From NCBI RefSeq assembly GCF_042679605.1, contig NZ_JBHTMU010000018.1, forward strand, positions 1 to 64,000: DNA of 64,000 nucleotides. The letters run 5' to 3'. Numbering within the stretch: the first letter of the stretch is position 1; every line of letters starts with the position of its first letter. The position numbers were made by a program, and so were the translations under genes. The notes below the pieces were generated by a model that searched no databases, had not been told where the DNA came from, and saw only the letters and a list, made by a program, of their open reading frames with translations. This document shows positions 1 through 8,018 of the stretch, one piece after another. Origin of the DNA: Litorisediminicola beolgyonensis (GTDB lineage: Bacteria; Pseudomonadota; Alphaproteobacteria; Rhodobacterales; Rhodobacteraceae).

Positions 1-120
1 ATGCAGGGCAAGATCGAGATCGACCCGATGATCACCCACACCCTGAGCCTCGACGAGATCAACCACGGCTTCGACCTCATGCACGAAGGCAAGTCCATCC
101 GCGCCGTCGTCGAGTTCTGA
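1..120 (+). CDS. frmA: S-(hydroxymethyl)glutathione dehydrogenase, C-terminal end
   Basis: Reading from base 1 gives 39 codons and a TGA at 118-120. The sequence (GKIEIDPMITHTLSLDEIN, ending IRAVVEF) is the typical C-terminus of class III alcohol dehydrogenase, the zinc enzyme that oxidises S-hydroxymethylglutathione with NAD+. The start lies outside the window, so the ATG at base 1 is probably internal. Only seven bases separate it from fghA, whose product acts on its product, so co-transcription is expected. Paracoccus literature calls this gene flhA. The identification rests on a short tail plus context. Confidence 0.85.
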   Translation: MQGKIEIDPMITHTLSLDEINHGFDLMHEGKSIRAVVEF

Positions 121-127
121 GGCAGAG

Positions 128-952
128 ATGGAACTGGTATCGGAAAACCGGAGCTTCGGCGGACGCCAGGCCGTCTACACGCATCCCTCCAACACCTGCG
201 GATGCGAGATGACCTTTGCGGTCTACCTGCCGCCGCAGGCGGAAGAGCGCAAGGTGCCCGTGCTGTGGTATCTCTCGGGTCTGACCTGCACCCATGAGAA
301 CGCCATGACGAAGGGTGGCTTTCAGGAGCACGCCTCGCGCGAGGGGCTCGCGGTGATCTATCCCGACACCAGCCCCCGGGGCGAGGGCGTCGCGGATGAC
401 GAGGCCTATGACCTGGGGCAGGGTGCGGGGTTCTACGTGAACGCCACGCGCGATCCCTGGAAACCGCATTACCGGATGTACGACTACATCACCTCCGAGC
501 TTCGGAGCCTGGTGCTCGATCACCTGCCGCTCGAGGATTGCCACGGCATCACCGGGCACTCGATGGGCGGGCACGGCGCGATCACCATCGCGCTTCGCAA
601 CGCAGAGATGTTCGAGAGCGTCTCGGCTTTCGCGCCGATTGCGCACCCCACCAACTCGGATTGGGGTCGCAAACAGCTTTCCGCCTATCTCGGCGACGAC
701 GAAACGGCATGGTCCAATCATGACTCGACGCTATTGTTGGAAGAGCATGGCTGGAAAGGTGACATCCTTGTCGATCAGGGCGCGAGCGACCAGTTCCTCG
801 AGCTTCTGAAGCCCGAAAGTCTTGCGGCCGCGATGGCGCGCAGGCGTCAGCCCGGTCAGGTACGAATGCAGAAGGGATACGACCATTCCTACTACTTCGT
901 GAACACGTTCGCCTCGGATCATGTCGTATGGCATGCCGACAGGCTGAATTGA
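128..952 (+). CDS. fghA: S-formylglutathione hydrolase
   Basis: The 274-residue cytoplasmic esterase-D-family hydrolase splits S-formylglutathione into formate and glutathione, the last step of glutathione-dependent formaldehyde oxidation. The nucleophile motif GHSMGG places catalytic Ser at 145; Asp221 and His253 (in YDHSYYF) fit the remaining triad. The conserved SGLTCTHEN segment near residue 50 is characteristic of the family, and the length is normal. It lies 7 bp after the formaldehyde dehydrogenase gene and 21 bp before a cytochrome c gene, so it probably shares a C1 operon with them. Confidence 0.96.
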   Translation: MELVSENRSFGGRQAVYTHPSNTCGCEMTFAVYLPPQAEERKVPVLWYLSGLTCTHENAMTKGGFQEHASREGLAVIYPDTSPRGEGVADDEAYDLGQGAGFYVNATRDPWKPHYRMYDYITSELRSLVLDHLPLEDCHGITGHSMGGHGAITIALRNAEMFESVSAFAPIAHPTNSDWGRKQLSAYLGDDETAWSNHDSTLLLEEHGWKGDILVDQGASDQFLELLKPESLAAAMARRRQPGQVRMQKGYDHSYYFVNTFASDHVVWHADRLN

Positions 953-973
953 GATCCCATGGGAGACGAAAGA

Positions 974-1396
974 ATGAAGACCACACTACTTGTTGCCGCT
1001 GCCGCCCTGATCGCCCTTCCGGCGACCTTCGCGATGGCCGAGAGCCATGAGAACGGCGAAAAGATGGAGTTCGAGATCACCGGAGACGCCGAAGCCGGCG
1101 AGAAGGTGTTCCGCAAGTGCATGGCCTGCCACGCGGTGGGCGAGGACGCACAGAACAAGGTCGGCCCGGTGCTGAACGGCGTCGTGGGCCGCGAGGTCGC
1201 CGCCTACGAGGGCTTCCAGTATTCGGATGGCCTGACCGAGAAGGCTGCAGAGGCCGAGACCTGGACGCCGGAGCACCTGGCGGCCTTCCTCGAGAATCCG
1301 CGCGACTGGGCACCGGGCACCAAGATGTCCTTTGCCGGACTTCGCAAGGAAGAGGAACGCGACAACGTGATCGCGTACCTCGCCACGTTCGAGTGA
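974..1396 (+). CDS. cycB: periplasmic c-type cytochrome (cytochrome c-553i-like)
   Basis: The product has 140 residues with a signal peptide ending near AMA (residue 22), a single haem site CMACH (49-53) and a downstream GTKMSF segment supplying the likely axial Met. This is a class I/c2-like cytochrome. An in-frame ATG lies at 959, but the ATG at 974 is preferred because it starts directly at the signal peptide and has GGGAG about 9 bases upstream. In Paracoccus denitrificans, cytochrome c-553i (cycB) sits immediately upstream of xoxF, and the same order is seen here. Its likely role is electron transfer during methanol or formaldehyde oxidation; the exact partner is not shown by sequence. 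Confidence 0.85.
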   Translation: MKTTLLVAAAALIALPATFAMAESHENGEKMEFEITGDAEAGEKVFRKCMACHAVGEDAQNKVGPVLNGVVGREVAAYEGFQYSDGLTEKAAEAETWTPEHLAAFLENPRDWAPGTKMSFAGLRKEEERDNVIAYLATFE

Positions 1397-1429
1397 TCCC
1401 CGCGCGGGTTAGCTGAACGCAAGAGATGT

Positions 1430-1469
1430 GTACGCCCGATGGGAGGGAGACCCAAGAGGTCGGGCGTAC
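1430..1469 (+). promoter_or_regulatory. hairpin in the cycB-xoxF spacer
   Basis: GTACGCCCGA (1430-1439) is perfectly complementary to TCGGGCGTAC (1460-1469), giving a 10-bp stem with a 20-base loop. No T-run follows, so it is not a standard intrinsic terminator. It lies 76 bases before the xoxF start, within the 149-bp cycB-xoxF spacer. It could mark an mRNA processing or stabilising element, an attenuator, or an operator. Function is unknown. Confidence 0.5.
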
Positions 1470-1545
1470 GCAACCACGGGACCGGTCCTTTCGCTGAAAC
1501 CCGGTTCCGCACAAAGAGAGCAAAGTCTCAACAAGGGAGTTGAAG

Positions 1546-3348
1546 ATGAAAAAGCTAGCGCTTCTGACCTCAGGCCTCGCGCTTTGCACCGCCACCATGG
1601 CGGCTGCGAACGACGGTCTGGTCACGGAAATGGACAACCCCAACCAGTGGGTGATCCAGACCGGCGACTACAAGAACCAGCGTTATTCGGAGCTGGACCA
1701 GATCAACGCCGAGAACGTGGGCGACCTTCAGGTGGCCTGGACCTTCTCGACCGGTGTTCTGCGCGGCCATGAGGGCTCGCCCCTCGTGATCGGCGACACG
1801 ATGTATCTGCACACGCCGTTCCCGAACATCGTGTACGCGCTGGATCTCGCCAATGAAGGCAAGATCAAGTGGAAGTACGAGCCCAAGCAGGATCCGGACG
1901 TCATTCCGGTGATGTGCTGTGACACCGTGAACCGCGGTGTGGCCTATGCCGAAGGCAAGATCTTCCTCCACCAGGCAGACACCACCGTCGTCGCGCTCAA
2001 TGCCGACACCGGTGAGGTCGAGTGGTCGGCCGTGAACGGCGACCCGTCCAAGGGCGAGACCAACACCGCGACCGTGCTCCCGGTGAAGGACAAGATCATC
2101 GTCGGCATCTCCGGCGGCGAGTTCGGTGTCCGCGGTTCCGTGACCGCCTATGACATCAACTCCGGCGAGCAGGTCTGGCGCGCCTATTCGATGGGCCCTG
2201 ACGAGGACATCCTCGCCGATCCCGAGAACACCACGCATCTGGGCGAGCCCGTGGGCGCCGATTCCGGCACCAACACCTGGGAAGGCGACCAGTGGATGAT
2301 CGGTGGCGGCACGACCTGGGGCTGGTACTCGGCGGATCTCGACGAGAACCTGTTCTACTACGGCACCGGTAACCCCTCGACCTGGAACCCGGCACAGCGC
2401 CCGGGCGACAACCGCTGGTCGATGACCGTCATGGCGCGTGACATCGACACCGGCATGGCCAAGTGGTTCTACCAGATGACCCCGCATGACGAGTGGGATT
2501 ACGACGGCATCAACGAAATGATCCTCACGGAGCAGGAAATTGATGGCGAGGAGCGCAAGCTTCTGACCCACTTCGACCGCAACGGTCTGGCCTACACCAT
2601 GGACCGTGTCTCGGGCGAGCTTCTCGTCGCCGAGAAGTACGATCCGGCGGTGAACTGGACCACCGGCGTCGACATGGACCCCGAGTCCGACACCTATGGC
2701 CGTCCGGCCGTGGTGGCGCAGTACTCGACCGAGCAGAACGGCGAGGACGTGAACTCGACCGGCATCTGCCCGGCCGCTCTCGGAACCAAGGACCAGCAGC
2801 CGGCGGCCTACTCGCCCAAGACCGAGCTCTTCTACGTGCCGACGAACCACGTCTGCATGGACTACGAGCCGTTCCGCGTGAGCTACACCGCAGGTCAGCC
2901 CTATGTGGGTGCGACGCTGGCGATGTACCCGGCACCCGACAGCCATGGCGGCATGGGTAACTTCATCGCCTGGGACAACGTCAACGGCGAGATCAAGTGG
3001 TCGATCCCCGAGCAGTTCTCGGTCTGGTCGGGCGCTCTGGCAACCGCGGGCGACGTCGTGTTCTACGGCACGCTCGAGGGCTACCTCAAGGCCGTGTCCG
3101 CAGACAGCGGCGACGAGCTCTACCGCTTCAAGACCCCGTCGGGCATCATCGGCAACGTGATGACCTACATGCATGGCGACAAGCAGTATGTCGGCATCCT
3201 GTCGGGCGTCGGCGGCTGGGCCGGCATCGGTCTCGCGGCCGGTCTGACCAACCCCAATGACGGTCTCGGCGCCGTGGGCGGCTACGCTGCTCTCAGCGAC
3301 TACACCGCTCTGGGTGGCCAGCTGACCGTCTTCAGCCTGCCGAACTAA
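1546..3348 (+). CDS. xoxF: lanthanide-dependent methanol dehydrogenase XoxF (PQQ)
   Basis: This 600-residue periplasmic quinoprotein has a signal peptide (about 1-21) followed by an eight-bladed propeller. Adjacent cysteines C124-C125 form the vicinal disulfide that packs on PQQ. Glu192 (GGEFG), Asn276 (GTGNPS) and catalytic Asp318 are the expected metal/active-site residues. Asp320, two residues later in WDYD, is the extra acidic ligand that marks lanthanide-binding XoxF and is absent from calcium MxaF. The ATG at 1546 has AAGGGAG six bases upstream; an in-frame TTG at 1540 overlaps that site and is rejected. No mxaFI genes are in the window. The enzyme passes electrons to XoxG, encoded downstream. 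Confidence 0.97.
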   Translation: MKKLALLTSGLALCTATMAAANDGLVTEMDNPNQWVIQTGDYKNQRYSELDQINAENVGDLQVAWTFSTGVLRGHEGSPLVIGDTMYLHTPFPNIVYALDLANEGKIKWKYEPKQDPDVIPVMCCDTVNRGVAYAEGKIFLHQADTTVVALNADTGEVEWSAVNGDPSKGETNTATVLPVKDKIIVGISGGEFGVRGSVTAYDINSGEQVWRAYSMGPDEDILADPENTTHLGEPVGADSGTNTWEGDQWMIGGGTTWGWYSADLDENLFYYGTGNPSTWNPAQRPGDNRWSMTVMARDIDTGMAKWFYQMTPHDEWDYDGINEMILTEQEIDGEERKLLTHFDRNGLAYTMDRVSGELLVAEKYDPAVNWTTGVDMDPESDTYGRPAVVAQYSTEQNGEDVNSTGICPAALGTKDQQPAAYSPKTELFYVPTNHVCMDYEPFRVSYTAGQPYVGATLAMYPAPDSHGGMGNFIAWDNVNGEIKWSIPEQFSVWSGALATAGDVVFYGTLEGYLKAVSADSGDELYRFKTPSGIIGNVMTYMHGDKQYVGILSGVGGWAGIGLAAGLTNPNDGLGAVGGYAALSDYTALGGQLTVFSLPN

Positions 3349-3365
3349 GGCACTCGCACGATCAC

Positions 3366-3398
3366 GGGGCCGGCACGCCAGACCGGGGTGCCGGCCCC
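3366..3398 (+). promoter_or_regulatory. strong GC hairpin between xoxF and xoxG
   Basis: GGGGCCGGCAC (3366-3376) pairs perfectly with GTGCCGGCCCC (3388-3398), an 11-bp GC-rich stem with an 11-base loop, 18 bases after the xoxF stop. No T-run follows. Such a structure could protect the xoxF mRNA 3' end or give partial termination, producing much more XoxF than XoxG from one operon. That role is inferred. Confidence 0.65.
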
Positions 3399-3429
3399 AC
3401 ATCTTCCAGACATTCGAAAGGCTCGCCCA

Positions 3430-3969
3430 ATGATGCGACCCGCATCCCCCCTGTTCCTAGCCGCGGCTCTCGCCGTTGGTCTGCCCGGAGGCGCGTTCGC
3501 CCAGTCCTGGAGCGACCAGCCGGTGGACCCCTCTGCCGATCATCCGAACGTTCCCGTCGCCTACGAAGATGGCGGCCGGTACTATACCGAAGACGACATC
3601 CCGACCTACAACATCGCCGAGGACGGCACCGTCGACTGGCTCACATTCTCGGGCTTCCGCCGCTACCATTCCGAATGCCATGTCTGTCATGGTCCGGATG
3701 GCGAAGGATCCACCTACGCGCCGAAGATCAAGAACTCGGCCGTGCACATGGATTACTACAGCTTCTACGACACCGTCGTGAACGGTCGCGCGAACGGCAA
3801 CTCCGTGATGCCGCATTTCGGCGATAACCAGAACGTCATGTGCTACCTCGACGACATCTACGTCTATCTCAAGGCGCGCGGCATGGACGCGATCCCGCGG
3901 GGCCGTCCGGCCAAGAAGGACGCCAAGTCCGACATGATTCAAGAGATGGAAGATGCCTGCATGGGCTAA
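3430..3969 (+). CDS. xoxG: XoxG, cytochrome c electron acceptor of XoxF
   Basis: The product has 179 residues with a signal peptide ending near AFA-Q (24/25). The haem-binding motif CHVCH is at 83-87, and VMPHF supplies a probable axial Met127. Position directly after xoxF and before xoxJ identifies it as the dedicated cytochrome cL-type acceptor. A GTG at 3388 lies inside the upstream hairpin. ATG-ATG at 3430 is preferred because it begins at the signal peptide and has GAAAGG about 9 bases upstream. The C-terminus overlaps xoxJ by 17 bases. Confidence 0.93.
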   Translation: MMRPASPLFLAAALAVGLPGGAFAQSWSDQPVDPSADHPNVPVAYEDGGRYYTEDDIPTYNIAEDGTVDWLTFSGFRRYHSECHVCHGPDGEGSTYAPKIKNSAVHMDYYSFYDTVVNGRANGNSVMPHFGDNQNVMCYLDDIYVYLKARGMDAIPRGRPAKKDAKSDMIQEMEDACMG

Positions 3970-4807
3970 GGCGCGGTTCGCGCTCCTTGCGGGTCTTCTG
4001 GGCACGGCCCTGCTTCTCTCCCAGGCAGGACCGGGCGCGGCGCAGACCTCTGATCTCGTCTCTAAGAACGCGTTCAGGGTTTGCGCCGATCCCGCGAACT
4101 ATCCGATGTCGACGCGGGAGGAGACGGGCTACGAGAACAAGCTCGCCGACCTGATCGCCTCGAAGCTCGAGCTGCCGGTCCAGTATGAATGGTACCCGAT
4201 GGCGACCGGCTTCGTGCGCAACACGCTCAAGGCGGCCAAGTGCGACGTCATCATGGGCTATGCGCAGGGCCACGAGCTCGTGCTCAACACCAACCATTAC
4301 ATGACCTCGGTCTTCACGCTTGTGGTGCCGGCGGATGGCGACCTCTCTGCGGTCGACACGCTGTCTGACGAGGCGCTCAAGGGGAAACGGATCGGCATCA
4401 TCGCGGGCAGCCCGCCTGCCGATCACATGGCCCGGAACGGTCTTCTCGGGAAAGCGCGGCCCTACAACCTCGTGGTCGACCGCCGGTACGAGAACCCTGT
4501 GGAGCAGCTTCTGAACGACGTGGCCGAGGGCGAGACCGATGCCGCGATCCTCTGGGGTCCGCTTGCCGGTCCTCTGGTCAAGGAAGGCTATCCCGGTCTC
4601 AAGGTCGTGCCGCTGGTCAAGGAAACCCTGCCGCCGCGGCTCTTCTTCCGCATCACCATGGGTGTCCGTCAGGGTGAGAAGGTCTGGGAGCGTCGCCTGA
4701 ACTCTCTGATCCGCCGCCACCAGGACGAGATCAACGCCGTGCTCATCGATGCGGGCGTGCCTCTGGTCAACGACATGGGCACGGAAGTGCTCTCCGCCGA
4801 CCAATGA
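3953..4807 (+). CDS. xoxJ: XoxJ, periplasmic binding-protein-like factor
   Basis: The 284-residue exported protein has a hydrophobic leader (about 8-30) and a type II periplasmic-binding-protein fold; FRVCADPANYPMS begins the mature domain. It belongs to the MxaJ/XoxJ family, annotated as the quinoprotein dehydrogenase-associated putative substrate-binding protein. It is encoded in xoxFGJ order and starts 17 bases inside xoxG, which suggests translational coupling. Family work supports a role in XoxF maturation or activation rather than solute import, and no permease is adjacent. It overlaps the next gene by 4 bases. Confidence 0.92.
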   Translation: MPAWAKARFALLAGLLGTALLLSQAGPGAAQTSDLVSKNAFRVCADPANYPMSTREETGYENKLADLIASKLELPVQYEWYPMATGFVRNTLKAAKCDVIMGYAQGHELVLNTNHYMTSVFTLVVPADGDLSAVDTLSDEALKGKRIGIIAGSPPADHMARNGLLGKARPYNLVVDRRYENPVEQLLNDVAEGETDAAILWGPLAGPLVKEGYPGLKVVPLVKETLPPRLFFRITMGVRQGEKVWERRLNSLIRRHQDEINAVLIDAGVPLVNDMGTEVLSADQ

Positions 4808-5340
4808 AGTCTCTCGCGGCAGCGCTGATCTTTGCGCTGCCGCTCGCGGCCTCGGCCGAGGACGAGCCCGCCGATTACCGGATGGATCATTACCGCGGAC
4901 CGGTGCCCGCGACCTTGCAGGGCGCCACCGTGGTCGGGCCCGAGGCCGCCCATGACCTCTGGGAGGCGGGCGAGACCGCCTTTGTCGACGTGCTCCCGCA
5001 GGCCCCGAAACCCAAGAACCTCCCCGAGGGCACGATCTGGCGCGACAAGCCGCGCGACTCGATCCCCGGGGCGATCTGGTTGCCCAATGTCGGATACGGC
5101 GCCATCGCCGATGTGACGGCAGAGTATTTCCGCACCGGACTCGACACCGTGACCGAGGGCGACCCCGATCATCCCGTCCTGTTCTTCTGTCTCGAGGAAT
5201 GCTGGATGAGCTGGAACGCCGCGAAACGCGCCATTGAATGGGGCTACACCGAGGTCTACTGGTTCCCCGAAGGCACCGACGGCTGGGCGCTCTGGGACTA
5301 TCCGCTCGACCGCGTCCTGCCGCAGGAACCCCAACCCTGA
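4804..5340 (+). CDS. PQQ-catabolism-associated rhodanese-like Cys/Trp-motif protein
   Basis: The product has 178 residues with a signal peptide ending around ASA (18), and a rhodanese-like region. The motif FFCLEECWMSWNAAKRA contains C129, C133 and W134. It matches the family named 'PQQ-dependent catabolism-associated CXXCW motif protein', although the spacing here is Cys-x3-Cys-Trp. A redox or persulfide role near the periplasmic quinoprotein is likely but unproven. It starts by ATGA overlap with xoxJ, so it is the last gene of the xox operon. Confidence 0.88.
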   Translation: MKSLAAALIFALPLAASAEDEPADYRMDHYRGPVPATLQGATVVGPEAAHDLWEAGETAFVDVLPQAPKPKNLPEGTIWRDKPRDSIPGAIWLPNVGYGAIADVTAEYFRTGLDTVTEGDPDHPVLFFCLEECWMSWNAAKRAIEWGYTEVYWFPEGTDGWALWDYPLDRVLPQEPQP

Positions 5341-5548
5341 CAAGGAATTGCAGGCCGCGAAAATTTAGATCGCGCCCGCCTTAATTTGGTTGAAATTCGC
5401 CGCCACATTTCTAACAAAAGTGGAATCCGGGCGGCTGACACCTACGAAAATCCGGACCGAAAAAGAAGATCAGGGTGTGCCACATCGCGCGTTGCGACCG
5501 CGTGATGACAGGTCGGTCATGCTCTGAGGTTTACGTTGGAGCGAACGA
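5341..5548. other. non-coding spacer after the xox operon
   Basis: These 208 bases are more AT-rich than their surroundings, with several A-runs (for example around 5440-5475). No convincing gene or strong hairpin with a T-run was seen. It probably carries the promoter of the gene at 5549. Confidence 0.4.
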
Positions 5549-6241
5549 ATGGCGGTGGTTTTCGCGCAGTCCCACGATATCCCCAGTTTCAAGCTGAGCA
5601 TGCCCGAAGCGGCACTGATCGCGCATCAGCGTCTCTACGAATATCTCGACGATCTCGACCGCACGGTGCTTCTGCGTCTTGCCCGCGAAGAGCGCTCGAT
5701 CTCGGAACGCGGGCTCTACACCCTGGCGCCGGAGATCCCCTCGGACCTTCTGCCGAAATCGATCGACCTCGTCACGCCGGCGCCGCCGCCGGATTTCCGC
5801 GAATACACGCGCCGGAACATCTTTATCGTCAGCGAACGCTTCAAGGCCTGCGTCGACGCCGCGGGCGGGGCAGGGCAGAACTTCCACCCCCTCACGCTCG
5901 AGCCGCGCTTCTCGGGAGAGGTGCGGCCCCGCGAGGCGCGCCCGCCCTATGCCTATTACTTCTGGGTCATCGACACCGTTCTCGACGCGGTCTGCACTGA
6001 GGGGGCCTGGGCCGGTGGCGTCAAACCTGTCGCCCGCGGCTCGGAAAACCTGGCTCTGGCCACCGGGGATGGTTCTGGCAGCCGCAGCCGCTGCGCGGTG
6101 CGCGCCGCGGCGATCGACGGACACCCGGCCTGGTTCGACATGCGCCACACCCAGCCCTTCGTCTCGGACGCGGTGTGGCAGAACCTGACGGATGCCGGTG
6201 TCAGCGGTATGCTCGCGCAAAGCGAATGGGCGGAGGTCTGA
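5549..6241 (+). CDS. hypothetical protein, possibly Imm11/DUF1629-like
   Basis: The 230-residue protein has no signal peptide or membrane segment. The middle part, with the phrase RRNIFIVSERFKACVD, recalls DUF1629/Imm11-type proteins ('i.vSerf...'), but this is pattern memory rather than a search result. The ATG at 5549 has GGAG about 8 bases upstream. It stands alone between two PQQ-related operons and is convergent with the SoxYZ-like gene. No function is assigned, and it may be unrelated to C1 metabolism. Confidence 0.6.
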   Translation: MAVVFAQSHDIPSFKLSMPEAALIAHQRLYEYLDDLDRTVLLRLAREERSISERGLYTLAPEIPSDLLPKSIDLVTPAPPPDFREYTRRNIFIVSERFKACVDAAGGAGQNFHPLTLEPRFSGEVRPREARPPYAYYFWVIDTVLDAVCTEGAWAGGVKPVARGSENLALATGDGSGSRSRCAVRAAAIDGHPAWFDMRHTQPFVSDAVWQNLTDAGVSGMLAQSEWAEV

Positions 6242-6255
6242 GACCCATCGTCATC

Positions 6256-6275
6256 GGCTCTGAAAGATCAGAACC
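6256..6275. terminator. possible bidirectional hairpin between convergent genes
   Basis: GGCTCTGA (6256-6263) pairs with TCAGAACC (6268-6275) with one mismatch around an AAGA loop. It sits just after the stop at 6241 and overlaps the stop of the leftward gene ending at 6268. Neither side has a T-tract, so the terminator call is weak. Confidence 0.3.
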
Positions 6276-7077
6276 CGGCGAGGTCCTTATGCGCCGTCGT
6301 GACCGTCCCGTCGGTGTCGGTCATGGTGACGTCCACCGATTGCGTGCGTGACGGCACCGACAGGCTGACCGTCGGGTTCTCCGAGAGCGAGATCGAGCCG
6401 GTCATGTCCACATACCCGGCCCCGTCGAGGTCGATCTCGACATTCTCGACATAGCGCATCGGGATGAAGAGCAGCGAGATCTGATCCATCTGCATGCCGG
6501 AATGCGAGGGGTGCGAGATGTCGACATCGAGCCGCCGCTGACGCGAGGCGAGAGCGGCGAGCGCCTCGCCCGGGCGCGCGGGAATGGTGGCGTCGACCGC
6601 AAGGCTCATCTCGCCGAGGCTGGCGAGCGCCTCTTCGACATCGGTGCCCGGAGGCGCGGCGCAGGCGCCGGTGCCCGAGGTCTTCACGAAGCCCTCGATC
6701 ACGTAGAGCGCGCCGTCGGTGGTCTCGGCGATGACATGGAGCGGCGTCGGGCCGTTCACCCGCATGGTGACGTCGAAGAAGAACCGCTCCTGCGGTTGAT
6801 CCATCGCGAAGACCGCCGAGACCGGCATCGGGTTCTCGTCGAGAACCAGCGTCACCTCGCCCAGGAGCTTGCCCTCGGGCGCGGCCACCTGCGCGGCGAT
6901 CTGTGTGCGGGTGTCGTCGGGCGTGCGATAGGGCGCGTCGAGCGCGATCACCTCGGCGCCATCGAGAAGCGCCCTCTCGCCGAAAAGCTGCGCCCGGATC
7001 GCCTCCCAGCTTTCACCGGCGGCATAGGCGGGCAGGGCGGTCGCGGCCAGCAGCGCGGCCAGAAGAATAGGCTTCAT
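6268..7077 (-). CDS. quinoprotein dehydrogenase-associated SoxYZ-like carrier
   Basis: This 269-residue exported protein has a signal peptide ending about AYAA (20). An N-terminal SoxY-like beta-sandwich is followed by a C-terminal SoxZ-like domain starting near residue 190. Cys139 in GTGACAAPP sits at the end of the SoxY-like domain, where SoxY carries its substrate-binding cysteine. It matches the family 'quinoprotein dehydrogenase-associated SoxYZ-like carrier protein'. It overlaps the beta-propeller gene by ATGA and ends the leftward operon. A carrier or redox-relay role in PQQ-enzyme metabolism is inferred from family context only. Confidence 0.85.
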   Translation of the reverse strand: MKPILLAALLAATALPAYAAGESWEAIRAQLFGERALLDGAEVIALDAPYRTPDDTRTQIAAQVAAPEGKLLGEVTLVLDENPMPVSAVFAMDQPQERFFFDVTMRVNGPTPLHVIAETTDGALYVIEGFVKTSGTGACAAPPGTDVEEALASLGEMSLAVDATIPARPGEALAALASRQRRLDVDISHPSHSGMQMDQISLLFIPMRYVENVEIDLDGAGYVDMTGSISLSENPTVSLSVPSRTQSVDVTMTDTDGTVTTAHKDLAGF

Positions 7078-8018
7078 GGGGTGTCTCCTCCCATCACGAA
7101 CACGCCGAAGGCACGGGGTCCGTCGCCGGTCTCGATCTCGCCGGTGACCTCAAGGCGCGCGGCGTCGATCAGCGTGACGGTGTTCTCGAACCAGTTGGCG
7201 GTGACGATCAAGCTGCCATCCGCGCTGGCGTCGATTCCTTCGGGGTACTCGCCGACATCGAGCGTCTCTATCACATCGAGGCTCTCCAGGTCGATCACGC
7301 TTACGGTATTGGCATATTGGTTGGTGACGAAAGCCCGCCCTTGCGCGAAGGCCACGCCGTAGGGCCGGTCGCCGACCGCGACGGTCGCGGTCACGGAAGC
7401 GCTGGCGGTGTCCACGACGCTCACATCGTTGGTGCCGACATTGCCGACGAAGAGCCGCCCGTCCGGCGCGAACCTGAGCCCGAAGGGGCGGGTGCCGACG
7501 GTGACGGCTGACTGCAGCTCCAGCGTCTCCGCATCATAGAGCGACACGCGGTCGGCATCGCGATCCGCGCTGGCCAGAGTTCGGCCGTCGGGCGACAGGG
7601 CGATCCCCGCAGGGGCCGCGCCGGTTTCGAGCGTGCGGGTCAGTGCGAGCGTCTCCGCATCGAGCACGAAGAGCCGCGCGTTGTACCAGTCCGACACGAA
7701 AAGCCGCCGGCGCTCGGGATCGAGCGCCACGCCCGTCGGCCCGCCATCGAGCGTGACCTCGGCCAGCACCTCGAGGCTTTCCGGATCGAACCGGCGCACG
7801 GTCTTGCTGTCGGGGCTGACGGTGTAGATGCCGGAGGGATCGGCATGGATCCCGGCGGGTTGGCCGGGCACGGGCACGCTTTCGATGAGCGCGCCGCTTC
7901 CGAGGTCTAGGACGCTGAGCGTCTCGCCGTTCTGGTTGGTCACATAGGCCATGTCCCCCGCGGCGGGCAGCGCCGCGAGGGACAGGATCAAAGCGTAAAG
8001 ATCAGCTCGACGGCGCAC
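7074..8018 (-). CDS. exported YVTN-type beta-propeller protein
   Basis: The 314-residue product has a signal peptide (about 1-21) and then YVTN-family repeats: phrases such as AYVTNQNGETLSVLDL, LFVSDWYNARLFVLD and AFVTNQYANTVSVIDL recur roughly every 40 residues, filling a seven-bladed propeller. The GTG start at 8018 lies 17 bases inside the preceding SRPBCC gene, and the end overlaps the SoxYZ-like gene by 4 bases, suggesting a coupled operon. Related propellers recur in PQQ-dehydrogenase loci. The ligand is unknown. A second propeller of this class is encoded at 10381. Confidence 0.85.
   Translation of the reverse strand: MRRRADLYALILSLAALPAAGDMAYVTNQNGETLSVLDLGSGALIESVPVPGQPAGIHADPSGIYTVSPDSKTVRRFDPESLEVLAEVTLDGGPTGVALDPERRRLFVSDWYNARLFVLDAETLALTRTLETGAAPAGIALSPDGRTLASADRDADRVSLYDAETLELQSAVTVGTRPFGLRFAPDGRLFVGNVGTNDVSVVDTASASVTATVAVGDRPYGVAFAQGRAFVTNQYANTVSVIDLESLDVIETLDVGEYPEGIDASADGSLIVTANWFENTVTLIDAARLEVTGEIETGDGPRAFGVFVMGGDTP

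Noticed and set aside
1540..1545. TTG at 1540 as the xoxF start
   Set aside because: It overlaps the ribosome-binding site AAGGGAG that serves the ATG at 1546.
1570..3402. 610-codon open frame on the minus strand across xoxF
   Set aside because: It is antisense to xoxF, whose motifs are complete; high-GC codon bias commonly opens the antisense frame. The protein is rich in His/Val/Arg with no recognisable domain.
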